Shown: positions 16,836-26,045, numbered from the stretch's first letter. The stretch: DNA of 64,000 bases from Arthrobacter sp. B6 (GCF_001663775.1 NZ_KV467169.1:475013-539012); one strand, 5' to 3'. The notes: generated by a model from the letters alone, not told the origin. Program-made: numbers and translations.

Positions 16836-16990
16836 GTAGAGAGGCTACTGGACGGCCGGGGCGTTGTTCGGGCCGCCTTCACTGTCCGGCCTGACCCTTC
16901 ACTGCCCTGACCAGGACCTAGACAGTCCCGATTGCCCCGACGTACGGTCAGGGAACGGCAACCCCGCCATCCGGACTGAAGGGCCCTGAT

Positions 16991-18091
16991 ATGGATTTTG
17001 TCTTCTGGATCGTACTGATCGTGCTGATAGTCGGTATTGTCTGGTGGCTGCTGAACCGCAGCAGTTCCACAAAGGCCACCGGCGACGACGGCAGGGCAGG
17101 GTCAGGGCCGGCCGCTCCGGCTCAGGGAATCCGGGCGGATGGCGCCCTGGCAGGCGGGAGCGCCGCCGCTTCCGCGGAAGGGGCAGGTACCGCCGGAATG
17201 GCCACGGCCGCAGGTTTCGGACGGCCATCCGAACCAGTTCCCCCAACGACGGCGGACGAAACTTCCGAACTGTCCGAACCATCGGGTGCGGGCCGGGCCG
17301 CTGAACGGGATTCCTCTGCGCCGGAACGGACGGAAGCCGAAGCGGCCACGGCTCCCGCGGAGACTTTGGGCGCTCCGTCGCCGCCGGCTGGCGGGAACGC
17401 TGAGGACGTGACAGCGGTACCGGCTCACCGGTTTGCTGACGACGCCACTTCGGTTCACGGCGGGGAAGCACCTGAGCGTACGGGCGGACTCCGGGGTACG
17501 GAAACGCCCCAGCGTACGGGCCCAGCCCAGGGCACCAACGACCACCTTGAGTGGGAGACCCAGTGGTCTGAAGCAGGCGGATCGCCCGCTCCGCATGCCA
17601 CGGCCGCAACCGTGGCTCCAACCGGTGAGGCAGGCACTGCCGACCCTGAAGCCACCGTGGACGCCGATGCGGCGGAGACCAAAGCAGCCAGCCAGGCCGC
17701 CCCGGTCCATCATCCCGAGTACACGGCACCGCACGCCCCGACCCTTCCGGGGGCCGAGTCAGCGGCGGCCGAGGCTGGCATTGACGAGCCAGCCGGTGCT
17801 GAGCCGGCCGGCTCCAGCCCGGTCACGTCCAGCCTGCCCGACGCCGAAACCGTCCCCGAACCTGCAGGCCACCTGGCGGCAGACCGCCCGTATGGCGAAG
17901 GGTCGGCATCGCCGGCCCCGGACGGCAGCGGTCCGGCCGACTACACGGTTAAGGGCGATGCCGGCTCCATGGTCTATTACGAAGAGGGGCATCCTGAGTA
18001 TGAGCAGACCCGCGCAGGAGTGTGGTTTGAATCAGCCGCGCACGCCGAAGCTGCCGGCTTCCGCGCCCCACGGCGGACCCGCCTTCAGTAG
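16991..18091 (+). CDS. membrane-anchored protein with C-terminal sunset domain (ArfC-like variant)
   Basis: 366 residues. One N-terminal membrane helix (about 3-22, FVFWIVLIVLIVGIVWWLL) is followed by some 290 residues of low-complexity Ala/Pro/Glu/Thr sequence. The C-terminal 45 residues have the sunset-domain pattern (YTVKGDAGSMVYYEEGHPEY...GVWFESAAHAEAAGF, given here in two parts). The N-terminus and domain match proteins annotated as channel accessory protein ArfC, sunset variant. The molecular role is not established. The ATG follows AGGG at seven bases. The end overlaps the start of the downstream lipoprotein gene. Confidence 0.8.
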   Translation: MDFVFWIVLIVLIVGIVWWLLNRSSSTKATGDDGRAGSGPAAPAQGIRADGALAGGSAAASAEGAGTAGMATAAGFGRPSEPVPPTTADETSELSEPSGAGRAAERDSSAPERTEAEAATAPAETLGAPSPPAGGNAEDVTAVPAHRFADDATSVHGGEAPERTGGLRGTETPQRTGPAQGTNDHLEWETQWSEAGGSPAPHATAATVAPTGEAGTADPEATVDADAAETKAASQAAPVHHPEYTAPHAPTLPGAESAAAEAGIDEPAGAEPAGSSPVTSSLPDAETVPEPAGHLAADRPYGEGSASPAPDGSGPADYTVKGDAGSMVYYEEGHPEYEQTRAGVWFESAAHAEAAGFRAPRRTRLQ

Positions 18092-19175
18092 GTCCAGGCT
18101 GCGGCACTCCGCCGCAGCCTGGACGGCGTGCCTAGCGCTGTTCCTTGCGGGTTGCACAGGCGGCCCCGATGGGCCGCCGACCGGCAGCAGCACAAGCGTA
18201 GGAACCCACCGCACCGGAACGCCGGCCGTAGTGGAGCAGCTGGACCTCGGGCTCCGGATCCCGTGGGCCGCAGTGTTCCTGCCGGACGGAACGGCAGTCA
18301 TCTCGGAGCGTGATTCCGGGCTCCTCAAGGCAGTCAGTGGCGGCCGGCCATCCACCATCGGCGACGTGCCCGGGGTTGTTCCCGGCGGCGAGGGCGGGTT
18401 GCTCGGACTCGCACTCTCCCCTGACTTCGACTCGGACAATCTCCTCTACTTCTACTTCACTGCCGAGCAGGACAACCGGATCGCCCGGGCCGCCCTGACA
18501 GAAGACGCTGACGGCCGCCTCACCATCGGCCCCCCGGAGGTCATCTTCGCCGGCATCCCGAAGGCGTCCACGCATAATGGCGGCCGGATCCGCTTTGGAC
18601 CCGACGGCCTGCTCTATGTGGGGACCGGCGACTCTCAGCGCCGCGAGCAGCCACAGGATCCGAATGCGTTGGGCGGCAAGATCCTGAGGCTGACGCCGGA
18701 AGGCCGCCCGGCGCCCGGCAACCCTTTCGGCAATGCCGTCTACAGCATTGGCCACCGCAACGTCCAGGGACTGGCGTGGGACAGTGAGGGGCGGTTTTGG
18801 GCCAGCGAATTCGGTCCTGACGTCAATGACGAGCTCAATCTGATCCTCCCGGGCGGCAATTATGGCTGGCCGCAGGTCACTGGCGCACCGCATCGGGAAG
18901 AATTCAGCGACGCGAAGGTGGTGTGGCCGTCCACCGCTGAATCCTCGCCCAGCGGACTGGAAATTGTTGGTTCCACGGCGTACCTGGGCGCACTCCGCGG
19001 CCAGAGGTTGTGGACGGTTCCGCTGGATGGCGAAGAAGCCGGTAATCCTGTGGCCTATTTCACACGGGAATATGGCCGGATCCGCGATGTCGTCCAGGCT
19101 CCCGACGGACGTTTGTGGCTGCTCACGAACAATGAAAACCCCGACTTTGTGCTGGTTTTGGCCCCTTCAGTTTGA
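18027..19175 (+). CDS. glucose/sorbosone dehydrogenase-family lipoprotein
   Basis: 382 residues if begun at TTG 18027, which has AGGAG six bases upstream; ATG 18000 is the alternative. Either start lies inside the sunset gene. A signal peptide ends in a lipobox (LFLAGC, Cys43), so the protein is probably anchored outside the membrane. The rest is a six-bladed propeller of the GSDH family: STHNGGRIRFGPDGLLYVGTGD-type blades, SIGHRNVQGLAWD and NYGWPQVTG. Relatives are PQQ-dependent sugar dehydrogenases, but cofactor use cannot be confirmed from sequence. The overlap with the upstream gene suggests coupled translation. Confidence 0.85.
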   Translation: MNQPRTPKLPASAPHGGPAFSRSRLRHSAAAWTACLALFLAGCTGGPDGPPTGSSTSVGTHRTGTPAVVEQLDLGLRIPWAAVFLPDGTAVISERDSGLLKAVSGGRPSTIGDVPGVVPGGEGGLLGLALSPDFDSDNLLYFYFTAEQDNRIARAALTEDADGRLTIGPPEVIFAGIPKASTHNGGRIRFGPDGLLYVGTGDSQRREQPQDPNALGGKILRLTPEGRPAPGNPFGNAVYSIGHRNVQGLAWDSEGRFWASEFGPDVNDELNLILPGGNYGWPQVTGAPHREEFSDAKVVWPSTAESSPSGLEIVGSTAYLGALRGQRLWTVPLDGEEAGNPVAYFTREYGRIRDVVQAPDGRLWLLTNNENPDFVLVLAPSV

Positions 19176-19201
19176 TGCAACCTTCCGGGCACCAGCACGA
19201 T

Positions 19202-19230
19202 TTCACATGGGCCGAAAGTTCGTGTAGAGT
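19202..19230 (+). promoter_or_regulatory. tRNA-Lys promoter
   Basis: TTCACA (19202-19207) and TAGAGT (19225-19230) are spaced by 17 bases, about 60 bases before the tRNA. This is a standard housekeeping sigma promoter arrangement. Confidence 0.65.
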
Positions 19231-19291
19231 TTCATGTCGTTGCGGAGATCAACGGGGAAATAAAAAAGCCCGGGAGATCAAAACAAGAGAT

Positions 19292-19367
19292 GCACCTCTA
19301 GCTCAATTGGCAGAGCAATTGACTCTTAATCAATGGGTTCCGGGTTCAAGTCCCGGGGGGTGCACCA
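19292..19367 (+). tRNA. tRNA-Lys (anticodon CTT)
   Basis: The acceptor arm GCACCTC pairs with GGGGTGC. The D stem is GCTC/GAGC, the anticodon stem ATTGA/TCAAT with loop CTCTTAA gives anticodon CTT at 19325-19327, and the T stem is CCGGG/CCCGG with TTCAAGT. The 3' CCA is encoded. Confidence 0.97.
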
Positions 19368-19370
19368 AGG

Positions 19371-19413
19371 AAACCCCGTCCTCATCGCCACAAGCGATGA
19401 AGACGGGGTTTTG
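19371..19413 (+). terminator. intrinsic terminator after tRNA-Lys
   Basis: AACCCCGTC..CATCG pairs with CGATGA..GACGGGGTT, followed by TTTTG, starting four bases after the tRNA CCA end. Confidence 0.8.
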
Positions 19414-19467
19414 CTTTGCCTTAATTCTTCCGGAGGATGTCCCGGCCTGTTGACCAGCACATGCCTG

Positions 19468-20196
19468 TTAGGTGCAGGTGTCCAGGATTCCGGCGATCGA
19501 ATCATGCTCGGCCTCGGTAACCCAGAGCTGGTACTTTGCCTTCACGGCCACCTGCCGGGCAACGTATTCGCAGCGGAATGCCTTGTTGGGCGGGAGCCAC
19601 GTGGCTGCATCCTTGTCGCCCTTGGCACTGTTCGTGGGGCCGTTCGCGGCCATAAGGTTCAGCGGGTCATTGGCCAGCTGCCGGCGCTGGTCGGCGCTGA
19701 GCTGCTGGGCGCCCTTCTGCCAGGCATCGGACAGGGGGACGATGTGATCGATCTGGACCGCCGCGCTGGTGGTGTTGCCGCGCACGAACCTGATGGTCGT
19801 GCCGGTGTAGCTGTCGGCAAGCGTGCCAGTCACGACGACACAGTTCTGCGTTCCGGGCTTGAAGGTCTCGCCTTCAAGGTCCCTGGCAAGGATGTCGTTG
19901 CGGGTATCGCAACCGTTGCGGTCCACATCCGCCCAGGCGGGACCGAACTCGTCGCGGCTGTAGCCGGTCTTCGGGGCACGGCCCTTCACCGGGATGTTTT
20001 CCAGCTGGGCCAGGGCCAAGTCAGCGTTTGCCGGGGTCAACAACTGCCCGTCGGGGTCGCCTGCCTCCGACGGGGCGGTCCGGACAGCTTCGGCGATCTT
20101 GGTTTCGGCACGGGCTGCAACGTCGCAGCCCGCAAGGGAGCCCGCAACGAGCAGGAGGACCAAGGTACGGATGGATGCAGAGCGGCTGTTCAACAT
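19468..20196 (-). CDS. exported HNH-family nuclease lipoprotein (DUF1524/GmrSD C-terminal type)
   Basis: 242 residues. The signal peptide ends in a lipobox, LVAGSLAGC (Cys24). The C-terminal half has the DUF1524 His-Me finger pattern: IDHIVPLSDAW supplies the DH, and NLMAANGPTNSAKGDKD supplies the Asn and Lys/Asp region with a final Cys-containing segment. Secreted HNH proteins of this type are widespread in actinobacteria; nuclease action outside the cell, for DNA uptake or competition, is inferred. It converges on the tRNA-Lys terminator. Confidence 0.88.
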   Translation of the reverse strand: MLNSRSASIRTLVLLLVAGSLAGCDVAARAETKIAEAVRTAPSEAGDPDGQLLTPANADLALAQLENIPVKGRAPKTGYSRDEFGPAWADVDRNGCDTRNDILARDLEGETFKPGTQNCVVVTGTLADSYTGTTIRFVRGNTTSAAVQIDHIVPLSDAWQKGAQQLSADQRRQLANDPLNLMAANGPTNSAKGDKDAATWLPPNKAFRCEYVARQVAVKAKYQLWVTEAEHDSIAGILDTCT

Positions 20197-20334
20197 GTTC
20201 CTTCAGGAGTAGGCGATTCCGCCCACGCTAGCGGCAGCCACCGCGCTCCAAGGGCAGGAACAGCCGTGGTGCCGGTCACATACGCCAGCGCTTCCTTGAA
20301 AGGCTGCAGAAGAAGACGCCGCTACTTGCTTAAA

Positions 20335-20371
20335 GAAAGACGCGCAACCACTGTGGAACCAGTGATTGCGC
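20335..20371 (-). terminator. terminator after marR
   Basis: GCGCAACCACTG (20342-20353) and CAGTGATTGCGC (20360-20371) pair with one G-T mismatch. On the minus strand the stem is followed by TCTTTCTTT. It begins 20 bases past the marR stop. Confidence 0.75.
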
Positions 20372-20391
20372 CTGCGGGGCCAGCGATCCGG

Positions 20392-20856
20392 TTACCCTAC
20401 CGGGGAACCGTCCGCGAGGGCCTTTACTTCAGGGGAAGAGAACTGGCTGGCCAGTTCCCGCACCACAGCCTGGAGTTCCTGTCGCAGGACGTCAGGATCA
20501 ATGGACGCGGCTGCAAGCACCGAACGTTCCATTTCCACTGCCGCGGTCACAGCCTCGCGTCCACGGTCCGTCAGGGAGACAACGTGGCTCCGGCGGTCCG
20601 AGGTGCTGCGGACGCGGGCGATATGTCCGTGGGTTTCCAGCCTGCTGAGCGTCTTGCCCATGGTCTGCGCCTGGACGCGGACATACTGCGCCAGCTGCGC
20701 CTGCGTCATCGGGCCCTGGGCAGCGAGGACTTCGATGGCAATAACACCGGCGTGCGTCAATCCAATGGCGCCGAGTTTTTCATTCCACGAGTGTTCTACG
20801 AGACGGGCCGCAGTGGACAGTAGGCGCCCAGTGGGCCAGTGATCCATATCAGGCAT
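20392..20856 (-). CDS. MarR-family transcriptional regulator
   Basis: 154 residues with the winged-helix core TQAQLAQYVRVQAQTMGKTLSRLE (shown as pattern; recognition helix near 60-75) and wing SDRRSHVVSLTDRG. I start it at ATG 20856, because TATACT lies six bases upstream, predicting a leaderless mRNA; the frame is open to 20928 but would run into the bcp promoter. Targets are unknown. The divergent peroxiredoxin gene 86 bases away is a natural candidate. Confidence 0.88.
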   Translation of the reverse strand: MPDMDHWPTGRLLSTAARLVEHSWNEKLGAIGLTHAGVIAIEVLAAQGPMTQAQLAQYVRVQAQTMGKTLSRLETHGHIARVRSTSDRRSHVVSLTDRGREAVTAAVEMERSVLAAASIDPDVLRQELQAVVRELASQFSSPEVKALADGSPVG

Positions 20857-20942
20857 ACAAGCAGTATAGCCAAGTGCCGATTCGCCCCGGTCCAGCACGC
20901 TTACTAAGCTGGTGTGTCCCGCCTGCAACTAGGAGATTAACT

Positions 20943-21416
20943 GTGGCTGACAGACTCATGACCGGTACAGAAGCACCTGGCTTCACTCTGAAGGACTCGA
21001 ACGGAATGGACGTCAGCCTGTCGTCCACGCGGGGGCGAAACACCATTGTGTACTTCTATCCCGCCGCGTCCACCCCTGGCTGCACCAAGCAGGCGTGCGA
21101 TTTCCGTGACAGCCTTGCTTCCCTGCAGGCAGCCGGTTATGAAGTCCTGGGCATCTCCCCCGACCCGGTGGAGAAGTTGGCAAAATTCGCCGCCGCAGAA
21201 GCCCTGGGTTTCCCGCTTCTCTCTGATGAGGACCACACCGTGGCAGAGGCGTACGGTGCGTGGGGGGAAAAGAAGAACTATGGAAAGACCTATCAGGGGC
21301 TCATTCGCTCAACCGTTGTGGTGGACCCCGAAGGAAAAGTGGCAGTGGCGCAATACAACGTCCGCGCGACCGGCCACGTTGCCAAGCTCCGCCGTGACCT
21401 CAAGCTTGATTCCTGA
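20943..21416 (+). CDS. bcp: thiol peroxidase, BCP/PrxQ type
   Basis: Reduces hydrogen peroxide and organic hydroperoxides using thioredoxin-like donors. With GTG 20943 as start (AGGAG seven bases upstream) it has 157 residues. The peroxidatic Cys47 and resolving Cys52 are in TPGCTKQAC, the C-x4-C spacing of two-cysteine BCPs. FTLKDSNG, VYFYPAASTPG and the C-terminal VDPEGKVAVAQYNVRATGH are family hallmarks. An upstream in-frame ATG at 20874 lacks a binding site. Confidence 0.94.
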   Translation: MADRLMTGTEAPGFTLKDSNGMDVSLSSTRGRNTIVYFYPAASTPGCTKQACDFRDSLASLQAAGYEVLGISPDPVEKLAKFAAAEALGFPLLSDEDHTVAEAYGAWGEKKNYGKTYQGLIRSTVVVDPEGKVAVAQYNVRATGHVAKLRRDLKLDS

Positions 21417-21505
21417 AGGTTCCTGCGGCTGACAGGACCCGCAGCCGACCGGCGCTACAATGGAACCTGGCATCCGCCGTCGCAGGTTTCTGCTGCGGCA
21501 GCCAA

Positions 21506-21587
21506 GCGCGAGTGGTGAAATTGGCAGACACGCAGGATTTAGGTTCCTGTGCCTTCGGGCGTGGGGGTTCAAGTCCCCCCTTGCGCA
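21506..21587 (+). tRNA. tRNA-Leu (anticodon TAG)
   Basis: Acceptor GCGCGAG pairs with CTTGCGC. The anticodon stem CAGGA/TCCTG with loop TTTAGGT gives TAG. A long variable arm (TGCCTTCGGGCG) marks a class II tRNA, and the T arm is GGGGG-TTCAAGT-CCCCC. The discriminator is A and CCA is not encoded. Confidence 0.96.
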
Positions 21588-21605
21588 CAGCCGGACGTAC
21601 CAAAC

Positions 21606-21643
21606 ACGGAATCCCGGGCCCTTCGGTCCGGGATTCCGTATTT
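21606..21643 (+). terminator. intrinsic terminator after tRNA-Leu
   Basis: ACGGAATCCCGGGCC pairs with GGTCCGGGATTCCGT across CTTC, followed by ATTTT. It starts 19 bases after the tRNA. Confidence 0.88.
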
Positions 21644-21855
21644 TAAGTTTCCGTGACCCTGGATTCCGTGAACTTCCGCGGATCTGCACCACTGCCAAAA
21701 AACTCCTTGAGATCCACCCATCCACGTCGAGACGACACCCGAATACACAGTGAGACACCAGCCAACGGCAGGTGCCCACCACGTCGGGAAGGGCCGCAAG
21801 CGGCATGCAAACTGCCCGCACCAGTCAATGCTCGGCACTAACAAGGAGAATCGAA

Positions 21856-22530
21856 ATGCAGTCAATCAAGCGCACAACCTTCAGCGTCGCAGGCGTTGCA
21901 GCTGCAGCCCTGCTCACCCTCACCGCCTGCGGCGGCTCCGCCACCACAGCGACCTCATCGTCGGCACCGGCTTCCGCGCCCTCTTCCTCCAGCATGGCGC
22001 CGTCACCATCCACAACCTCCGCTGCCCCCATGGACCCGGCCGCCAACCTGGTCGGCGCCGGCTGCGCGGGCTACGCCGAGAAGGTTCCCACCGGCGCCGG
22101 CTCGGTTGCCGGCATGGCACTCGATCCCGTAGCTGTTGCGGCCTCGAACAACCCCATCCTGACCACCCTGACGGCAGCCGTCTCCGGCAAGCTCAACCCC
22201 AAGGTTGACCTGGTGGACACGTTGAACGGCAGCGAATTTACCGTCTTCGCGCCGGTCGACGACGCCTTCGCCAAAGTCGACGCCGCCACCATCGAGACCC
22301 TCAAGACGGACGACGCCCTGCTGAGCAAGATCCTGACCTACCACGTGGTTCCCGGCCAGATCACCCCTGACAAGATCGCCGGCACCCACGCCACGGTCCA
22401 GGGCGGCTCCGTGACGGTCACCGGCAGCAAGGACGCCCTTATGGTCGATGGCGCCAGCGTGATCTGCGGCGGCGTCCAGACAGCCAATGCCACGGTCTAC
22501 CTGATCGACTCCGTGCTGATGCCCAAGTAA
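21856..22530 (+). CDS. fasciclin (FAS1) domain lipoprotein
   Basis: 224 residues from ATG 21856, preceded by AAGGAG. A short signal peptide ends in a lipobox (LTLTAC, Cys25), then comes a Ser/Pro/Thr-rich linker (about 26-65). One FAS1 domain fills about 80-224, with FTVFAPVDDAFAKV and the YHVVPGQI segment. It resembles mycobacterial MPT70/MPT83-type adhesion proteins. A role in cell-surface adhesion or matrix contact is inferred. The 213-base region before it (21643-21855) holds no other visible element. Confidence 0.92.
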   Translation: MQSIKRTTFSVAGVAAAALLTLTACGGSATTATSSSAPASAPSSSSMAPSPSTTSAAPMDPAANLVGAGCAGYAEKVPTGAGSVAGMALDPVAVAASNNPILTTLTAAVSGKLNPKVDLVDTLNGSEFTVFAPVDDAFAKVDAATIETLKTDDALLSKILTYHVVPGQITPDKIAGTHATVQGGSVTVTGSKDALMVDGASVICGGVQTANATVYLIDSVLMPK

Positions 22531-22545
22531 TTCCGGGCATCAGCA

Positions 22546-22569
22546 CCGGGCGCTCCAGGAGCCGCCCGG
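22546..22569. terminator. hairpin after the fasciclin gene
   Basis: CCGGGCGCTCC pairs with GGAGCCGCCCGG with one bulged base, 15 bases past the stop. No T-run follows, so termination strength is uncertain. Confidence 0.4.
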
Positions 22570-22718
22570 CCCGACTCCCCCTGCGGTTCCGCCAACCTGG
22601 GTCCGGCCTGTACAGGCCGGGCCCAGCTGCGTCCCCTGGACCATCCTGGTCCGTCAACTAGACTGGGCTGGGCCCCGCTGTCCGCGGAGCCGGCCAGCAG
22701 CCCAGAGGTGATCAACGA

Positions 22719-24392
22719 GTGCCCAGCAGTACATCGCGACGAACGGTGATCAAGACAGGCGCCGTGCTCCTGGCACTGGGAGTGACCTCCTGCACCGCAG
22801 TTCCAGCACCTTCTCCTTCGTCCCCCACCACTTCAACGCCGTCAACAGGCGCTGAGCCCACGGCCACCTTCAGGTTTGGCACAGCATCCCAGCCGCTCGG
22901 ACTCGACCCCGCCCTGTCCAACGATGTGGAGTCGTACCGGATCACGCGGCAGATCCTCGAAGGCCTGGTCGGAGTGGACCAGACAACGGGCAAACCCACG
23001 CCGTTGCTGGCCACCGAATGGACCGAATCCGACGAAGGCCGCTCCTATACGTTTAAACTCCGCGGCGGAGTCAGCTTCCAGGACGGGACCCCGTTCAACG
23101 CCGATGCTGTCTGCGCCAACTTCAACCGCTGGTTCGCGTTCCCGGAGCCGCTCCGGCAACGGGCCCCGGGAAGTTCGTTTAAGGCCGTGTTCAAGGCCCA
23201 CGCCGATGAGGCATCGCTTTCCATCTTCAAGAGCTGCACTGCCCTTTCGGCTGACACAGTCCGGATCGACCTCACGCAGCGCTTCACCGCCTTCCTCCAG
23301 GCGCTGACCCTGCCCGCCTTCGCCATGGCGTCACCGTCAGCACTGGCTGCCGGGACTGCCGATGTCCTGGACAGGGAACGGGGCGGTCAGGCCCTGTCCG
23401 CCTTTGCCACCAACCCGGTGGGGACCGGGCCCTTCAGCCTCGGCACGTGGGACGAAACCAGCGTCACGTTGGTCAGCAACAAGGACTACTGGGGTGACCG
23501 CGGGCAGATCGCCACCATCAACTTCCTGACCTACGACCATCCCCAGGCCCGGCTGCAGGCGCTCCTCGACGGCAAGATCGACGGCTACGACGCCGTTACA
23601 GTGGGCAACTTTGACCAACTTGTTAAACGCGGCATGCAGATTGTGCAGCGGGACCCTTTCTCCGTAATGTACGTCGGCATCAACCAGGAAATCCCTGCAC
23701 TCCGGGACCTGAAGGTGCGGCAGGCGATCGAAATGGCGATCGACAAAGACACCCTGATCCGGAAGTTCTTCATAGACAACACCGCCCAGGCCTCCCAGTT
23801 CGTTCCGCCGAAGATCAGCGGCTTCAACAACGAGGCCCCGTCGTTGGGCCATGACCCGGCCAAGGCCAAGACCTACCTCGAAGAGTCCGGCTACGGCGGG
23901 GAGGAGCTGAGGTTCTACTACCCGTTGAACGCCACCCGGCCCTACCTCCCCACGCCCGAAAAGGTCTATGCCGAAATCAGCAGGCAACTGACCGCCGTCG
24001 GGCTGAACATCAAGCCAGTCCCGGTGGACTGGTCCGACGGCTACCTGCAGAAGGTCCAGTCCCCCGGGGACCACGCCCTCCACCTTCTCGGCTGGAACGG
24101 CGCCTACTCTGACGCCGACAACTTTGTGGGTCCCCTGTTCGGCGAGAAGAACGGTGAGTTCGGGTACCAGGACCCCCAGGTCTTCTCGAAGATCAACCGG
24201 GCACGCAGCATGCCGCAGGGACAGGAACGTGATGAGCAATATCACACGATCAATGCCCAGATCGCGGCCTCCGTTCCGGCCGTCCCCATTGCGTTCCCCA
24301 TCTCCGCATTGGCGCTCTCGGACCGGGTGGCAAGCTACCCGGCCTCGCCGGTCTTAAACGAAGTTTTCACCAAGGTCCAGCTAAGGCCTTGA
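22719..24392 (+). CDS. ABC transporter solute-binding lipoprotein, peptide/nickel family 5
   Basis: 557 residues from GTG 22719 with GAGG upstream. The lipobox LGVTSC puts the lipid on Cys25. The SBP_bac_5 fold is clear: RFGTASQPLGLDPALSND at the mature start, YTFKLRGGVSFQDGTPFNADAV-type segment, RQAIEMAIDKDTLI, and a C-terminal GPLFGEKN...NRARS stretch. Likely ligand is an oligopeptide or similar compound. No permease or ATPase genes flank it, so it must work with a transporter encoded elsewhere. Confidence 0.92.
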   Translation: MPSSTSRRTVIKTGAVLLALGVTSCTAVPAPSPSSPTTSTPSTGAEPTATFRFGTASQPLGLDPALSNDVESYRITRQILEGLVGVDQTTGKPTPLLATEWTESDEGRSYTFKLRGGVSFQDGTPFNADAVCANFNRWFAFPEPLRQRAPGSSFKAVFKAHADEASLSIFKSCTALSADTVRIDLTQRFTAFLQALTLPAFAMASPSALAAGTADVLDRERGGQALSAFATNPVGTGPFSLGTWDETSVTLVSNKDYWGDRGQIATINFLTYDHPQARLQALLDGKIDGYDAVTVGNFDQLVKRGMQIVQRDPFSVMYVGINQEIPALRDLKVRQAIEMAIDKDTLIRKFFIDNTAQASQFVPPKISGFNNEAPSLGHDPAKAKTYLEESGYGGEELRFYYPLNATRPYLPTPEKVYAEISRQLTAVGLNIKPVPVDWSDGYLQKVQSPGDHALHLLGWNGAYSDADNFVGPLFGEKNGEFGYQDPQVFSKINRARSMPQGQERDEQYHTINAQIAASVPAVPIAFPISALALSDRVASYPASPVLNEVFTKVQLRP

Positions 24393-24471
24393 CGGGCCCG
24401 TTCAATTTCAGTATGAGGGTCACGCGGGGATATTCTGTGACAGCCAGAGCCGCTGCTATCGGAGACTCACT

Positions 24472-25974
24472 GTGACTTTTATTTCCAAGACCAAACATGC
24501 CGACGTCGTCCTGATTGGCGGCGGCATCATGAGCGCCACGCTGGGGGCGTTCATCAAGCAGCTCGAACCCAACTGGACCATCTCCCTCTTCGAGCGGCTG
24601 GAGGAGCCGGGACTGGAAAGCTCCGGTCCGTGGAACAACGCCGGTACCGGGCACGCCGCACTCTGTGAGCTCAACTACTCCCCCGCAGCCAAAGACGGTT
24701 CGGTGGACCCTACCAAGGCGCTGCTCATCAATGAACAGTTCCAGCTGTCCCGGCAGTTCTGGTCCCACCTCGTGGAGCAGTCCCTGATCGGTTCGCCCAA
24801 GGGTTTCATCAACACCGTCCCCCACATGAGTTTCGTCATTGGCGAGGACAACACGAAGTTCCTGCGGACCCGGTACGAGGCACTGAAGCCGCACCCCCTG
24901 TTCCGCAGCATGGAGTATTCCGAGGACCACGGCCAGATCGCCAAGTGGGCCCCGCTGATCGTCAAGGGCCGCGACCCGAAGCAGCGCATTGCCGCCACGA
25001 GGGCGGCGGAAGGCACCGACGTCGACTTCGGGGCATTGACCCGCGAGCTGACCACCTATCTCGGGAACAACGGCGTCGAAGTCAACTACGGCCACGACGT
25101 AACGGGCATCTCCAAAGCGTCCGACGGCGGCTGGAACCTTTCGCTCAAATACCCGGCCTCCGGGGAACACAGCAGGATCCACGCCAAGTTTGTGTTTGTC
25201 GGAGCGGGCGGCGGCGCCCTGCACCTGCTGCAGGCCTCGGGAATCCCGGAAAGCAAGGGCTTCGGCGGCTTTCCGGTCTCCGGGCAGTTTTTCCGCTGCA
25301 CCGACGAGACCCTGGCAGCCCAGCACAGCGCCAAGGTCTACGGCCAGGCCTCCGTGGGCGCGCCGCCCATGTCCGTGCCGCACCTGGACACCCGCTATGT
25401 CAACGGCAAGCGCTCCCTGCTGTTCGGCCCGTACGCCGGTTTCTCCACGAACTTCCTGAAAAACGGCTCATACCTGGACCTGCCGCTGTCCATCCGGCCC
25501 AGCAACATCATTCCGATGCTTGCCGTGGCCAAGGACAACATGGACCTGACCGCCTACCTGGTGAAGGAAGTGGCCAAGGGCCACGCCGACAAGGTGGAGG
25601 CGCTCCGCGAGTACTACCCAGAAGCCAAGGACGGCGACTGGGAACTGATCACCGCCGGCCAGCGTGTACAGATCATCAAGAAGGACCCGAAGAAGGGCGG
25701 CGTGCTGCAGTTCGGCACGGAAGTCATCGCCGGACGCGACGGCTCCATCGGCGCGCTCCTGGGCGCCTCCCCCGGCGCCTCCACCGCGGTGCCCATCATG
25801 ATCGAACTGCTGCAGAAGGCCTTCCCCAAGAACTTCAAGGGCTGGCAGGGGAAGCTCAAGGACATGATGCCCGGCTACGGCACAAAGCTGGACAGCAACC
25901 CGGAACTTGCTGCGGAACTTGAGAAGGCAACTGCCAGGGCGCTCCAGCTGGAGAGCGTTTCAGCGGACCGCTGA
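24472..25974 (+). CDS. mqo: malate:quinone oxidoreductase
   Basis: Membrane-associated FAD enzyme that oxidises malate to oxaloacetate and reduces quinone, bypassing or complementing malate dehydrogenase. 500 residues, the standard length. The FAD-binding motif is VVLIGGGIMSATLG at residues 12-25; SSGPWNNAGTGHAALCELNY and the C-terminal GASPGASTAVPIM are Mqo signatures. GTG 24472 has GGAG upstream. It stands alone. Confidence 0.97.
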   Translation: MTFISKTKHADVVLIGGGIMSATLGAFIKQLEPNWTISLFERLEEPGLESSGPWNNAGTGHAALCELNYSPAAKDGSVDPTKALLINEQFQLSRQFWSHLVEQSLIGSPKGFINTVPHMSFVIGEDNTKFLRTRYEALKPHPLFRSMEYSEDHGQIAKWAPLIVKGRDPKQRIAATRAAEGTDVDFGALTRELTTYLGNNGVEVNYGHDVTGISKASDGGWNLSLKYPASGEHSRIHAKFVFVGAGGGALHLLQASGIPESKGFGGFPVSGQFFRCTDETLAAQHSAKVYGQASVGAPPMSVPHLDTRYVNGKRSLLFGPYAGFSTNFLKNGSYLDLPLSIRPSNIIPMLAVAKDNMDLTAYLVKEVAKGHADKVEALREYYPEAKDGDWELITAGQRVQIIKKDPKKGGVLQFGTEVIAGRDGSIGALLGASPGASTAVPIMIELLQKAFPKNFKGWQGKLKDMMPGYGTKLDSNPELAAELEKATARALQLESVSADR

Positions 25975-26045
25975 CCCTGCCGGGGTCGGCGGGCAGCAGT
26001 TCAACGTCCGCACCAGTCCGCCAACCCCCGTCAGGAGACCACGCG

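Noticed and set aside
19292..19413. tRNA-Lys as an integration site for a mobile island
   Set aside because: No integrase nearby and no repeat of the tRNA 3' end was seen; the neighbours are ordinary chromosomal genes.
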